From Petrosia ficiformis (Eukaryota > Porifera > Demospongiae > Haplosclerida > Petrosiidae), in assembly GCA_947044365.1 (NCBI GenBank), contig OX345636.1, positions 24,895,466-24,959,465 on the forward strand: a stretch of DNA of 64,000 nucleotides, read 5' to 3'. Under the pieces are notes generated by a model, which was given only the letters and a program-made list of their open reading frames with translations, was not told the DNA's origin and did not search any database. Made by a program: the position numbers and the translations under genes. This document shows, one piece after another, positions 21,601 to 46,155 of the stretch; position 1 is the first letter of the stretch; each line of letters opens with the position of its first letter.

Positions 21601-24600
21601 TGGGAGATTACATGAAATGAGAAACATCTTTCGCTTGCACACTTGGGTGATGTGTTTGCAACAATTGGTAAGCAGTTGAGGTGACTGTTAGATTGCTCCA
21701 GTAGGTCCAGAAAGTTGCGAAGAACCTGTATCAGCTGTACCAAATGCTTTGATGTGATGCTGAACCACACCTCACACTAAGTATAATATTATACTTGATC
21801 AAGGTGGGTGTGGTTATAATAATTTCGAATAAGTCAGTGATATGAAACTGTAAGAGGTTACTATCTCAATATATTAATATACATGTACATGTATCATGGC
21901 AGCACTAAAAGGAATACTTCATTGTTATTTGTACAAATAACACTACTGTCTGCACTGGTACATGTACATGTAAATTTCCTGTATATATATATGAAAAATA
22001 GTACATTAGAGTACATGTACATGTATTCGTTGTACTTGATTAATCTCTTAGTATATACAAAAATGTACATGTACTTGTTTCAATTGTGTAGTTGTCCATG
22101 TCTGATGTAATTGTACATGTAATTCTCACATACATAGTGTTGACAAAATCTTGCTTCTCCAGTAGCACCAGCTGTGTGCAGACACTGATCAAAAAGTAGT
22201 GGGATTTCTTGAGAGCGTCTACTAGACTTCAGTCTCTCAGACTCATTGCTGTAGTGGAATGATAAAATAATTACTCTTGATTGACGAGAGATTAGGGCTG
22301 AAACGAATACAGCAATACTTGGATATTCGTTCGTTACTTTGGTATTTGAATGTATTTTTAAGTATTTTTAAGTTTCTTGCTTTGTGGTACTAATTTTCTA
22401 GGGTTAAAGATCAGAGAATGAACAATAAAAACACAGTGGTTGCTGTTATAAACACTTATTGTAACTACTTACATGTACAGCAAAATGGTGAGCTAATACT
22501 TATTATTTTTTAAGAAACAATTCAAATAATTTACGATGAGTAAGCAAGCGAATATCCGAATATTCATTCGTTAAGGAAATCGATTAGTTGAATACAAACA
22601 GGAAGTATTTGTTTTGACACTATGAGAAATGCACCACAATTTGATATACTCACATTATCACAGAAGTAGAAACATAGTGTACAAACTCTACAAATGAGAG
22701 AGGTTCAGCCATTGCACCACATTGGCAAACAGACTACAGAGAAAGGGACAGAATAGATAATTTATTGCACATACACTGCATAAATATGTACTACACATAC
22801 ATTGTATTACAGTACATCAGTGCTTATAAATGGTGAGAAGGGCATTGAGTTTCAAACATGAGAAGGTCATCAGCAATGATTCATTAATTTTAAGGAGTAG
22901 TTTCATCAAGGCACATGATCATAGATCTGTGTATTAAACTACATGTAATATTGGAGTTACACTTCTACAGAACTCAGTACTCAGAGTAGGTCGAGACACT
23001 ACTGCTGTCAACAATGACTGACACTTTGATAGTAACCATGAAGCAACCAAAATGATAATATTTCTTAATAATGTTATATCTTATTATGAATTTAATAATT
23101 GTACATGTATATCAAATTGCTGCTACCTTATGATCAATGAAGGTTGTTGAATATTTGTATAATTCATTATCACTGTGTCGAAAGCAAAAGCCCAACTTAC
23201 TTAGGAAAGCAACCAAAACTACAAAGTATTAAAATGTCACATATTTGTACATGTACATATACATGTACATATATACACAATAAAAGTCATGTACATATGT
23301 GATATCAGTCCTCAAAGGGGTAATTAAGTTACATTTGTACCTGTTCAACTGTTGTTAATGCAAATTTCTGATGAGAAATACACCATGGAGTAGAACAGAC
23401 ATCTAAATTAACACTACCAGTTAAATGATAATGAATCTGTTCAAGAATCTTCTCCTGTTAAGAGAATTAAGGAAATCTGGTGTGTAATAGTATCATTGTC
23501 ATACATGCAATATTATAATATAAATTTGTAAAAAATTATATTTTAGTGTTTGTATGACATACATGTACAAATTAGGGCTGGAATGGTTACCCAATTATCT
23601 GGATAATTATCTGCGAACTGAACATCACGATTTGTTTCTTTGTATCTGGGTACTCGTTTAATGTTTGTGCATACGCAGAAACCAAACATGTGAAATTGAA
23701 ATTGCAATAAAGTGACAGTTGATAAGAGTCTTGCTCCATATTACTAGCTTTTTTTTGGTTTTAGAGAGCAGAATGATCTGTAAATTGACTAATACTGCTT
23801 GTGTAAACATCTATTGCAGTTAAATACAGCAAAAAGGTGAGGTAATTTTGTATATTTTAGTGCAAACAAGTCATGAATTCTATTAGAGCAATTATCTGGG
23901 TACCTGGCCATTATTGTGAATGGATATCTGGATAGTAAAAGACAGGATCCGTTCCAGCACTAATACAAATTGCAAAACTTCTGACTGTACAACATGTACA
24001 ATATGTACATATACATTTGTATATGTATATGACTACATGTAATAGCATGTGTGGAAGTAAAATACAGTAAATCACATGAGTTTGTTTCTAAAGTGGTAAA
24101 TTTCACATACTGTATTATCAATGTAGAAGTACATTTACAAGCTCAAGTAATATACTGTATGATATTTTATTGTCCAATATACTGTGTATCATCAACTCAC
24201 AAAACATTCTGCAGCATCATCCATCAGTCCAAGTTGAAACTTTCTTTGGTCCTCATAGCAATTTGCCATTGCATTTCGCAACACATCAGGAGGAAGGGCA
24301 GACTGACCACTATGCTGATATTGAGTGAAGAGTACCTACATTTGTATAAGACACATGTAACACAAGCAAAATAATTAAACATGGAAAGAACATGATAAAG
24401 CATGCAAACAAGGTCAGGATTGCAGCAAACAGATACTGTATTTCCCATATGTGTGGTATATCAAAACTGATACAGCACTCCATCAAGTTTGATTCACTTA
24501 TAAATGCACATCACTATGAATCAGGTAAAGCACCTTGTGCACTAACATCAGCATGTAGTCTTGAAAAATTCGACTCTTGATACGGATACAGCATTCTATT

Positions 24601-26452
24601 AGCTCATTTTGTATGCTTGTCCCAATCTCTCGAGCTATAATTACCTTAATGGAGTGTTTTAACTATTCATATCCCTAAGGAATTCAGAATTGGGATGACT
24701 TTATCAAGAGAAGTCAAATACTTTGACACTGATTGTAAGTGTACCAGACATGTATAACATGTATGGTACACTTACATCAGTGAGATGTACATTGTAATAC
24801 TGTTTATACATGTACTGCTTAATTATAAATATTGTAAGAGCTGCAATAATATTTCATAGGTTAACCTTTAAAGCACAGAAGATACATGGTTCTCCGTCAC
24901 AGGTGTGTCCTTCAAAATCTCTGAAACTTTTCCTAAATACATCAGTATGCCATAAAATCTGTCAGAAGAGAGTGCATTAAATATAATATTTTTTGAAAAC
25001 ATATCAAATGAAATTCATATTTCCATAACTCATATACACACAACTATTAGATCAATGGTAAAAATAAAGCATAAAAATAACATGATAATAATCATAATTA
25101 TATAGATGTAGTTATAAGCTTACACCTTAGTCCTTGCTCCATCAAAGTGTATAATAAGAATGTATAAAAAGAACCTCAACAATCAACCATACCCTTCTGT
25201 CTACGTTTCATAGCAAGGTCATCAAAATCACATAAACATCATTATGTGATTGATTAGGGGTATATTATAGGTTATCATTGGCATTGGGGCGGCTAATTAT
25301 TAATTGGATGGGGGAGGCCTCGATTAGTCCAAAATGAACAGAACCAGTTGCTGCTAAGTGTGTGCTATCATAGTAATATATAATAGCAATACTACTTTCT
25401 AGTATGGCTAAGAAGGTGAAAAAGACTCAAAGTTATCTAAATTAGTCTGTGATGTTCCCACTGGACATCACTCAATCCTGATGCATGCAAAATTTCCATT
25501 ATCTGTAAATTTCAGGTACATGTATGTTTCCAGTTGGTAACAGTAAAACTATTGCAACCTAATTTGATTACATTTTCTTTAATAGAAAGTGCTATTTGCA
25601 ACTGAACAATCAATCACATGACTTCTACTATTATGGTAGTCTTGAATAGCCAGACCCAACCCTCTGCTGTGCGACAGGAAGGGTCTGGTGGACTTAGTGT
25701 ACATTAGTTTGTCAAGTGTTTTCATCGAATTTCAGTAAGCAATAAGTGGGTTACAAATCGCTAATGATATTCACAAACCTCCAATGATATTACACACACA
25801 CACACACACACACACGTGGTCTATGAATATCATTAGCAGTTACACTTATATAAATTGAGGTGGGTGAATATATTTAGCGAACACTTGACGAACTGATGTA
25901 CAGTAAGTCATCAGATCCTTCCCGTCACACAGCAGAGGGTTGGGTCTGGCTACGTGAGACTGCTATGACAGTGTATTATAAATTCTAGGGGTACACATCT
26001 CCATCCTAGACATAATATTATACTAGAGGTACGCATTCTCAATTCTAAAAAGTAGGGTTAAATCTGATAACAAATTCAGTTGCAGTAGCTAGCCATAGTA
26101 CCAATCACAACAGTCAATTCATGTCCATATTGCAACCAAATGTTCGGTTGCATTATCATTAGTCAGTTTAATAGTAAAACACACATATACAGCCATAGGA
26201 TTGACATCACTTGTAACGATCATGAAGGCTTACCTGCACAGCAGCATTCAAAAAACAATTATTTTCTCCTGGTCTGTTGGTTAATCCCCTGTCTATCAAA
26301 ACTGACGCAGTAGGATCGAAAGGTTTCGAAGAGTGCTTTGTCAAAGTCTGTCTTCTAGCTCCTGTCCCTCGATAGCTCGGTGTGGGAGGATCCACTTGAA
26401 ATGGTGAAAATAACGACCATGGACCTTTAAACCAAGATGTGAAGTGATCCAT
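13457..26452 (-). CDS. USP53/USP54-like ubiquitin carboxyl-terminal hydrolase
   Basis: Exons (minus): 26234-26452, 24866-24958, 24201-24335, 23341-23454, 22654-22733, 22134-22248, 20651-20708, 20118-20212, 19687-19836, 19209-19316, 15667-16540, 15004-15120, 13951-14137, 13558-13609, and tentatively 13457-13486 with the stop. Junction phases agree, giving ~800 codons. The N-terminus has [19 protein letters not shown] with catalytic Cys ~66, then [22 protein letters not shown], a [12 protein letters not shown] block, GLIWDSE, and [11 protein letters not shown] with His ~330 and WIYFDDA with Asp ~347: the Cys/His/Asp pattern of USP53/54. This family was long called inactive, but K63-linkage-directed activity has been reported for human USP53/54. 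Exon 11 encodes a ~290-residue low-complexity Ser/Thr/Pro/Asn-rich tail. An in-frame upstream Met at 26515 would add a 21-residue hydrophobic stretch; I prefer 26452. The last exon is the weak point: reading through the final donor is an alternative. Confidence 0.88.
16990..17760 (+). pseudogene. HECT E3-ligase-like domain (G2E3-type) remnant inside a transposable element
   Basis: Blocks in order: [17 protein letters not shown] (about 17077-17130), then after a likely intron (acceptor at 17257) [37 protein letters not shown] and [10 protein letters not shown] up to a donor at 17431, then a degenerate stretch with AMCLHYT and a [15 protein letters not shown] block. These match the N-lobe of HECT domains of the G2E3-like type. 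A seven-T run at about 17122-17128 shifts the frame just after GGPRREFF; with one T fewer the frame would continue. No C-lobe with the catalytic Cys was recognised. It is surrounded by the element's inverted repeats, so it belongs to the element, not the host gene. Confidence 0.7.
18136..18243 (+). pseudogene. Helix-turn-helix fragment of an integrase/transposase-like protein
   Basis: Plus-strand translation gives [20 protein letters not shown] followed by [12 protein letters not shown] and a stop inside the right inverted repeat. [15 protein letters not shown] is a typical DNA-binding HTH, and the block resembles the region preceding the rve catalytic domain in repeat-derived proteins of fish, corals and sponges. 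Only this N-terminal piece is present; no catalytic domain follows. The similarity is from memory and needs a database search. Confidence 0.5.
18572..18760 (-). mobile_element. tRNA-derived SINE, copy 1
   Basis: On the minus strand an A box (TAGCTCAGTTGG, 18698-18709) and a B box (GTTCGAATCCC, 18654-18664) are spaced as in a tRNA gene, followed by a 12-bp inverted repeat (18610-18621 with 18643-18654, one mismatch) and a (CTTT)n tail at 18572-18608. The 5' leader CCAGCTGGGCTGCCTTGG is shared with copy 3. It lies in intron 10 of the USP gene in the same orientation as the host. A functional tRNA gene is ruled out by the 3' extension and its repetition. Confidence 0.88.
20371..20515 (-). mobile_element. 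tRNA-derived SINE, copy 2
   Basis: Same architecture as the copy near 18.6 kb: A box, a B box with one change (GTTTGAATCCC), the 3' inverted repeat and the CTTT-type tail. The flanks outside the tail and beyond the A box differ from copies 1 and 3, which share longer end sequences. It lies in intron 7 of the USP gene. Confidence 0.85.
22291..22615. repeat. MITE-like repeat shared with the PP2A gene intron
   Basis: Begins TTAGGGCTGAAACGAATACA and ends near a run of ATTCG motifs. A clear relative lies at about 37443-37800, sharing AACAATAAAAACACAG, AGCAAAATGGTGAGCTA, ATTAGTAAGCAAG-like and GAATATTC..ATTCATT blocks. The ends (AGGGCTGAAACGA) look hAT-like. Non-coding. Confidence 0.6.
23572..23963. 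mobile_element. hAT-like MITE
   Basis: The left end TTAGGGCTGGAATGGTTACC (from 23572) is matched in inverted orientation by GGATCCGTTCCAGCACTAA ending at 23963. TACAAA directly precedes the left end and directly follows the right end, consistent with a target duplication that may extend to 8 bp. The interior is non-coding with ATTATCTGGATA motifs near both ends. It sits in intron 3 of the USP gene. Confidence 0.65.
25640..25965. mobile_element. MITE of the TAGTCTCGCGTAGCC family
   Basis: The left part (TAGTCTTGAATAGCCAGACC then CAACCCTCTGCTGTG) recurs in inverted orientation at about 25905-25965 (reverse complement CAGTCTCACGTAGCCAGACC then CAACCCTCTGCTGTG). The inverted similarity runs for ~90 bp, including GTCAAGTGTT. 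A (CA)n tract sits in the middle. Shorter relatives occur near 7136 and at 49220-49286. Confidence 0.7.
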
Positions 26453-26743
26453 GGTGCTGAGGAACAGTACAGTATAAATCAGCGGCACCGCCCACTTAAC
26501 TTGTGTTTGCATCATTCTAGTTTTACTAGAGATTACGGATTAAATAATTGTTAGCAAACCAAAACCATCCCACAGAGAATTGAAGTTTACAAAGATATAT
26601 AGAGTTCATACCTTTTTAGGTGAGTTTTACATGTTCTGTGTGTGATTAATTGTTCAACTAATTATTATTAAGCCTACGTGTTGGTTTTATGTTTGTATTC
26701 TTCCTGTCACAAAGTGTAATTCAATAAATTATTTGTAAATGTG

Positions 26744-26807
<64 letters not shown>

Positions 26808-28798
26808 AATATATATATATATACCTAAAATGAATATTCAACCTTTGATGTGATGAGGTGTCCCAATAACAAATACACCTAGCATAATTCTGTGTTGGAC
26901 ACCTAGCCACAACAAGGCAAAAGGGAGGTTCAGTTGTGATATTATTGTCAACAGCAAAATTAAATACATCCAACTATTGAAACTTATCAGAAGGTTATTT
27001 TAATAAAGTTCTGATGCCTGCAGAATAATTTTCATTCTTCATAATCAGTAGTACTGTAGTAGGAGGATAGCAAGGCAACGCCCACTCTTTACTTACCTGC
27101 ATAGCTTTCACATTTTAAACAGCACAGAGTTTTTTTTAACTCGCTTAGTTTCACAGAAGAGCTTCCAAGAAAACCATATTTGTGGATGTATACCTGCACT
27201 GTCTTCAATTTTATAACCTCCAGCTTCAACCATAACTGTCACTTTCTTTATTAATATGCAAAATTATTTGGCACCAAGTAAAACCACATTCTTTATCTGG
27301 GTTTCTTCTGCTTTGTCAAAACAGTATGGTTCGATATAAGACTTTAGGTGAGGATATGAGTTGCTCTGGCTCTAAAACAACAGTACTAATATCCCTCCCT
27401 TCGACCTATAACATATATACACATGTAACAAGTTTGATATGTAATGCTGGCACTTAAAAATGTGTATTTATGAAAAGCTATATTTGGTACATGAGTGTTG
27501 CAGTCTCACTGGCCAGATATTAGAATATAATAAGGTAACTTCTGGAGAAATTGTGATAGAGTTTGGCTCTATACAAAGTCATGTAGACTAATCAAATGTG
27601 TTTGATTGTGTGATTTACATTTAATCATAGTGGCATGAGCTTTCAAATGCTCACTTTGTTGTCTTCCTGCAATTTAGTAATAGTTATAATGCGCTACTGT
27701 GATTATGTGTTTTAATGTAGCACAAGGGTGTGTCAGTAAAGGTGGAGTTTACATAATGCACGAGCCAAAGGCACGTGCGTTATGTAAACGAGACCTTTAT
27801 TGAACGTCCATGTCATGCATTGTCTAGTGTGTTATAAGTGATTTATTGACGATCTGGTGAACTACATGTACCACTGTTGTTGCCAGCAAAGGTGAGCAAA
27901 GTGTGCAATAACTAACTTATTGCATGCAAAAATCTGCAATAAGTGATATAATGATCAATCATGTGACACATTATCTGCACTCTGATTGGCCAACAGGTCA
28001 CATGATCAGCAATAATAAGGAGTTATTTTGGTGTCTATGACATTTTTCTTTTCAGCTCTTAGTTAGTAGAAAGATACATGTTTTTTTAACAAAAGTGATC
28101 ATTTAAACATTCAGTAGTCTGCATGTTGCTATAATAATTATCACATGATCCAACAAATTTGATTTGTCTAAATTTTTGTGCTGAGCCAATTATTGCATTC
28201 TTCTCTGCAAACACTAATATCTGGCAAATGAGGCTATATACATGTACATATGTCTGAAACATGAAAATGTACTTACAAGTTAACAAATTTTGTCAGCTGC
28301 TTAAGCACTATCGTGGAAGGCAGAGTCCATTGTCTTTCATTATGCCATTTTGGTACTTTTCTCACTAGAAATAATCATTAGCTATTCCTTTTGTCAACTC
28401 TCAAGACTTGCTTTTATAATTAACTATTCCCCATCTAGTCAGTTGCTGTAATTGTTTTGTCTGTCTGTGCAAGTATTACCACATTTTCTGAGAACCAGAA
28501 ACATTGGCACTTTAAACACATTGCCAGTAATTTATTACATTGTACATACCACATCAAAGTAAACCTACACTGTACATGTACATGTATTTACAAGTATACT
28601 GAAGTACCATACAATGTAAGTATGATTGTATTAGAACTTGTTTTTTTCAAAGGCTTTATACATCTACAATGTAGATGTGAACATGTGTGTTATGTACATG
28701 TATCTTGATTGTGTTCATGCACATGTCTACTTATATGTCATTTTGCAGGAGTCAATTTTTTAATATATATAATATTAAAGCTGGAGGACATTACCAAT
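26453..28798. other. Intergenic, divergent region between the USP-like and PP2A genes
   Basis: The two genes are transcribed away from this 2.3-kb gap, so their promoters are expected here, but no TATA box, CpG island or other element stands out. Contents: a long (TA)n microsatellite at about 26747-26820, an uncharacterised AT-rich stretch at 26.8-27.7 kb, and a 290-bp dispersed hairpin repeat at 27715-28012. The intronless frame at 26707-26973 is a translation of the microsatellite and not a gene. Confidence 0.6.
27696..28012. repeat. ~310-bp dispersed repeat with hairpin core, copy A
   Basis: Strongly similar in the same orientation to 61107-61445. The core at about 27748-27793 is a hairpin: GTTTACATAATGCAC pairs with GTGCGTTATGTAAAC. 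The 3' half (TGTGCAATAA, TGCAATAAGTGAT, ATCTGCACTCTGATTGGCC, GGTCACATGATCAGCAATAA) is well conserved between copies. There is no ORF. Confidence 0.8.
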
Positions 28799-41441
<12,643 letters not shown>

Positions 41442-41664
41442 AACTAACTATATAATTATAATTCGTTGTTATAATCCTTGCAGCTTATTTAAAACAAAAT
41501 GTTTGTGTACCTTTAAAACATAATAGTAATTATATGCAAATTAAATTTTAAATTATTAAACTTCCACACAATATCATTTTTAAATAACTACATGTATATA
41601 TGCAACTTTTCAACAACAAAATGTTTACAATGTACATGATATGTATCTTTCTTTTTTTCCATTT

Positions 41665-41670
41665 AATAAA
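41665..41670 (+). terminator. Candidate poly(A) signal for PP2A
   Basis: AATAAA lies 224 bp after the PP2A stop codon, followed by T-rich and GT-containing sequence. Position and motif fit a polyadenylation signal, but such hexamers are frequent in AT-rich DNA. Confidence 0.35.
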
Positions 41671-42135
41671 TTGTCGTATAGTTTGTAATTATTATCAAAC
41701 TTGAATTTTGTCAGAGACTTATCTTGGTAAAATGTTTATGCTGTGCTATAGCAAATTTGGTAATGGCTCAATGGACTTCCCTAAGTCTCATGGAGACCCA
41801 TGTGTACATGTATGTGTGGGGTCTAGCTCACAGGTCAGTAGTGATGTCATACACTGAAAAAATAGTGAAATGTGTATAAAGAAAAATAGATAGAATAGTA
41901 AATAATAGAATAGAAAAAAATAATATAGAATAGAGTAGTGTGATACACAAGAATAAATAGTGGTGTAAACTATCATGAAATATTACATTATTAGTTTTAA
42001 TAAAAAAATTATATAATACTTGTGTATAATAATTATAATAATTATTGTGAAATATTACATTAAAAAAGAAAAAGTAATTAATTAAAAAAAATGTACAAAA
42101 ACTGCAATAAACTTACAGGAAAATAAAAGTCTTCT

Positions 42136-42347
42136 GGACTGGAGTAATGGATGAGGTAGACTGGAACTAGAGTAATGGATGTGGTAGATTGGAACTGGAG
42201 TAATGGATGAGGTAGATTGGAACTGGAGTAATGGATGAGGTAGATTGGAACTGGAGTAATGGATGAGGTAGATTGGAACTGGAGCACTGGATGAGGTTGA
42301 TTGGAACTGGAGCAATGGATGAGGTAGACTGGAACTGGAGTAATGGA
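42136..42347. repeat. 28-bp tandem minisatellite (~7.5 copies)
   Basis: The unit starts GGAACTGGAGTAATGGATGA and continues with GGTAGATT; repeats begin at 42191, 42219, 42247, 42275 and 42303, an exact 28-bp spacing. Variation is limited to a few substitutions (GTAATGG/GCACTGG/GCAATGG). Because 28 is not a multiple of 3, all three frames stay open for long stretches, which explains the spurious ORFs. Degenerate relatives of the unit occur at 45060-45115 and 45845-45935. Confidence 0.9.
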
Positions 42348-42774
42348 ATATAACAATACATGCAGTTGTGCAACAGATGGTAACAATATAACTACTACTG
42401 TCTATCTCAAATGTCCAGATACTGAAGTGAGTATTCATGTATACCTGTAGGCTATGGCATCAATTTGTATGTTTTCTAAATTCAAAATGCAAACTTTGTG
42501 ATGAAGTGATAAGGAAGAGTTGACATATTAATACAAGGCCATTCACCCTCACCTTGACCTCAGAAACAGTATTTTTTAGTTTTGATAGATCAACAATCTT
42601 TTTACCATTATTTTACATGTAATTATTCTTCCTATTTTTTTTCTGTCTATATACACTGTAGTACATATACGTTATTATATAATCATGTATCAGACATGGG
42701 GTAACAGTATTAAATAATAGTAATAGTAAAGATTACGGTATTAGCAATAGTAATGGATAATTAAAAAACTGAGG

Positions 42775-43680
42775 TAATAGTATTAGTAATTGTAATTGAC
42801 ATCAAGTAATATTAATAATTATGTTTATTTGTACAAGTGCCAGTAGAGAGACATTTGAGTATTCGAGGGAAATTTGTTTGGCCAGAAAGGTGCAAACTTA
42901 CCATTAAATTTAAATGGTCATTTAGTTTAAAACATGACAAAGAAACCTCAATGCTATAGTAATCCATAAAAGTAAAATTGACATAGGCAGCAATAGTAAT
43001 ATTACCTATAGGATTATATTGCACTGCATTGTAATTGACCCAATGTCTGTCATGTTTATGACATTAAACTATACACTATATTACATGAAAATTATTGAGT
43101 TATAGTATAATCATGTATTTTCTCACCTACAGAGTGAAGCATGTTCTCATATTCAGAATGATCCTGGTAGTCAATGTTATTATATTAGAGTCCTGTGTGG
43201 ATGAGGATCTGCAAGCTAGTATTCAATGTAACTTGGCCAAGAATATACTGTATGCATTGTATAATTTATGTAACACTAAAAAATTAATTATTGAGATGTC
43301 CCCAGAATACAAATAGTATGTTAGTAGAGTGCTACACACTCTACTAACATACTATTTGTACGAGTATTACATGTACTTAGATGTGCATATGATTTTCTGG
43401 GGACATCTCAATAATTAATTTTTTAGTGCAATATAATCCTATAGGTAATATTACTATTGCTGCCTATGTCAATTTTACTTTTATGGATTACTATAGCATT
43501 GAGGTTTCTTTGTGATGTTTTAAACTAAATGACCATTTAAATTTAATGGTAAGTTGCACCTTTCTGGCCAAACAAATTTCCCTCGAATACTAAATGTCTC
43601 TCTACTGGCACTCCTATAAATAAACATAATTATTAAAATTACTTGATGTCAGTTACAATTGCTAATACTATTACCAAGTC
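42775..43680. repeat. Large inverted (foldback) repeat
   Basis: Sequence at about 42780-43020 (TTGACATCAAGTAAT, CCAGTAGAGAGACATTTGAG, TTACCATTAAATTTAAATGG, GCAGCAATAGTAATATTACC) recurs inverted at about 43435-43670. Closer to the centre, 43275-43345 is mirrored by 43340-43430, and TAGTATGTTAGTAGAGTG (43315-43332) is a perfect palindrome arm around a five-base loop. The left side holds ~220 bp of extra sequence. The ORF at 43095-43316 is probably fortuitous. It truncates the hAT fragment that begins at 43674. Confidence 0.7.
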
Positions 43681-44034
43681 CACCAATCTCTGCTCTGACA
43701 TTGTTGACCTTAGATAGGATTTGATTCTTTTCAACACTGAAAAGCAACGCTCACATTGAGCAGAACTGACACAGACTCTGTGGAAGGATTTGAATCTTCC
43801 TTTCTATCATCGCTGCTTTCGCTGGAGGCAGGTGGAGTGAAAAAGGAGCTTTGCATTTCATGTCACGTTAGATCACGTGTAGAATGATAAATTGATTGTA
43901 TACACTATTAATCAAACATTAATTAATATAAATAAACGAGTATACTGATGCCCATTTATTAATAAAACATGGCGGATGTCGGGAAAAACTACCAGGGCAC
44001 AGGCCCGTACAGGCCCTGGTGTAGCTACGCCACT
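43674..44034 (-). pseudogene. hAT transposase C-terminal fragment with one hAT terminus
   Basis: The minus strand encodes SVSSAQCERCFSVLKRIKSY then LRSTMSEQRLVDL (43674-43775), hAT dimerisation sequence. The end CTACGCCACTG at 44024-44034 is a hAT terminus of the CAGTGGCGTAG type. The fragment stops where the foldback repeat begins, so the rest has been lost. Confidence 0.75.
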
Positions 44035-44674
44035 GCTTCAAACATCAATGCTCATCTTTAATGGCTGTTACTTCTTTGAAATAATTATGTTTTTTTTTTG
44101 TATTTTTTAATGATTATTTATTATCTCTTTGAAATGTTGTTCTTGTATTTTGAATTGGATTTTCAATATATTTTTTTAGGAATTATCAGTAGTAGTGTAG
44201 ACAACTCTACAATATTCTTTCAATGGGTCCTCCTAAAGGAGAAGAGGAAGAGTTTGTAACTAACCACTGTGTGTAGCAGGTTTTATGACGAATTGGCTCA
44301 GTATAATTAAAATAATAACTATAATAGTCTGTTGTGTTTCAGGCATGAGAAAGTCATCCTTAATTAATGAATGTGGGACACCACAAATGGATACTTTATT
44401 CTCCATACATATGTCTTGTACCATCAATTAATATATTATGTGTTTTCTTTTCTCATAGTTTCCAAACAATTTCAGTCCTATATGTAATGTCCATTTGTGT
44501 CAAGGGGTGATACTTACATTTACAAATTAAACATAACCAATAGCAACAAAAAAATCAAACTGGAGAAATTAGATTTCTTATCCTAATAGCGAACCTCAGG
44601 TTGTCTTTTACAGAATGTCCAGGTTAAAGTTCTGTGATGTGCCCTTTTTACTAGTATGACAATAATGACCACTA

Positions 44675-45001
44675 AGGTCAACAATGTCAGAGCAGAGATT
44701 GGTGGACTTGGCTTGTCTTTCTATTGAACATGATATCTCCACTAAACTTGATATAGAAGAAATCATTGACAAATTAGCAGCTCAAAGTAGAAGAATAACA
44801 CTTTTGTAGACTATATTCGTTTAATTCTGTTGAACACTACTACTAGTATTTTTCTTCTGTTCCCGAGTGCGATTTCAATCAATGTAAATTAAGTGATTCC
44901 CCGCCCTCATGAAAATTAATTGGGGAAAATTTTCGGCGCGCGAAGCGCACCGATTTTCCCTTTCTAGGCCCGGGTATCAATTGGGGTCTGACTACGCCAC
45001 T
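44675..45001 (+). pseudogene. hAT transposase C-terminal fragment, opposite orientation, with hAT terminus
   Basis: The plus strand from 44675 encodes STMSEQRLVDLACLSIEHDI then STKLDIEEIIDKLAAQSRRI and a stop at 44807-44809; the terminus CTACGCCACTG follows at 44991-45001. Its first ~35 bp are identical, in inverted orientation, to 43674-43708. The two pieces look like overlapping parts of one element separated by an inversion, or two copies of the same family. Confidence 0.75.
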
Positions 45002-46155
45002 GGCTTGAAGACGAGTCCTTGTAGAAGAGGAGCCCATGAACATTTGCCAGTCCTGGGATGAAGTAGACTACAACTGGATGAAGTAGGTAGACTGGAACTG
45101 GAACACTAGACGAGGTATACCAGATGTACTAGATCCAGTGACTCGAAGAGATCTCTGGCGTCCCCAACATTGGTATACTCATTTGTCATGCATACTCCTA
45201 GCAAGCACGATTGGACCATGCCACCCCAAAAAAGAAAAATAGGGTGGCATGGCCAACTCTGGCTGTTATGATTAGAACAAACGAGCATCCAAATTCCGAG
45301 AAGAGAACAGAAGTTTCTTCTATTGTGTGGAGAAGGAAATCAGAGCAGTGGAAATATTCCAAATGTTGAAATTATCCAAGTGATAGTGATTAAACATTAT
45401 GGATTACAAGAAAAAAACTTATGTTTGTCAATGAATGAATCAAGTCTTTTCAGTTAATTCTCATCAGTATATGTTTAAATTCATTACAATCATTTATTTG
45501 TGTTTAAATTCATTACAATCTATGAGACCATCATTTATTTCATCTTTAATCAACGAGACCATAATTTTCAGAAAGGACCATTTCTTTCAAAAAAAAATGG
45601 ACCATAATTTTTAGTGAAAATTGTAGTCCTGGGGCCAAAATTTTCCGGACCAAAATTCCAGTGACAGAACAAAAAATACAATTGAAATACACACACACAC
45701 ACAACACAAAAACACAATATATTGCAAAGAAGTAACGGCCATTAAGATAAATAAGCAATGAATGAAGATGAGTCCTTGCAGAAGAGAAATCCCAATGAAG
45801 ATGAGTCCTTGCAGAACAGAAATCCCAATGGGGATCAATGGTCCTAGGATGAAGTAGACTGGAACTGGAGCACTGGTCGAAGTAGGCTGGAACTGGATGA
45901 GATAGTTAGACTGTAACTGGAACACTGATGAGGTAGACCGGATGTACTGGAACTGCCCCACACGGGGGCTGGATCTAGTGACTTGAAAAGACCTTCGGCG
46001 TCCCCAACCTGGGCATCGGTATACTCTTTTGTCCCGCACACTTCTAACAAACAGGATTGACCATGCCACCCCAAAAAGAAAAAAAAGGGTGGCATGGCCA
46101 ACCCTGGCTGATAGGAGTGATTAGAACAAATGAGCATCCAAATTCCAAGAAGAGA
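44999..46155. repeat. Duplicated block (copies at 44999-45310 and 45765-46155)
   Basis: Both copies run through GATGAGTCCTTGCAGAA-like sequence, minisatellite-like TGGAACTGGA units, GGCGTCCCCAAC, the palindrome-like ATGCCACCCC..GGGTGGCAT pair and GAGCATCCAAATTCC, then AAGAGAAC. A third partial copy lies near 48110-48185. Short minus-strand frames covering CAxNHxxQ-type sequence exist in both copies but are not conserved enough to call a protein. Confidence 0.65.

Larger units (their letters stand above)
13610..26233. other. Introns of the USP53/54-like gene: repeats and AT-rich sequence
   Basis: Besides the elements listed separately, the introns hold TACATG-unit arrays (19861-19892, 21958-21970, 22010-22022, 23246-23275), an isolated end resembling the large hAT (TTAGTGCTGTCACGATATA near 21062), a (CA)n tract at 25794-25815 and plain AT-rich DNA. 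A diverged inverted-repeat element at about 25640-25965 is listed on its own. I saw no extra exon encoding known USP sequence. Confidence 0.55.

Noticed and set aside
26707..26973. 88-codon ORF with an Ile/Tyr-rich tail
   Set aside because: The tail translates a (TA)n microsatellite and the rest has no homology or splice context.
42078..42438. Three overlapping ORFs of 68-118 codons
   Set aside because: They are the three frames of a 28-bp minisatellite whose unit lacks stop codons; length is not evidence of coding.
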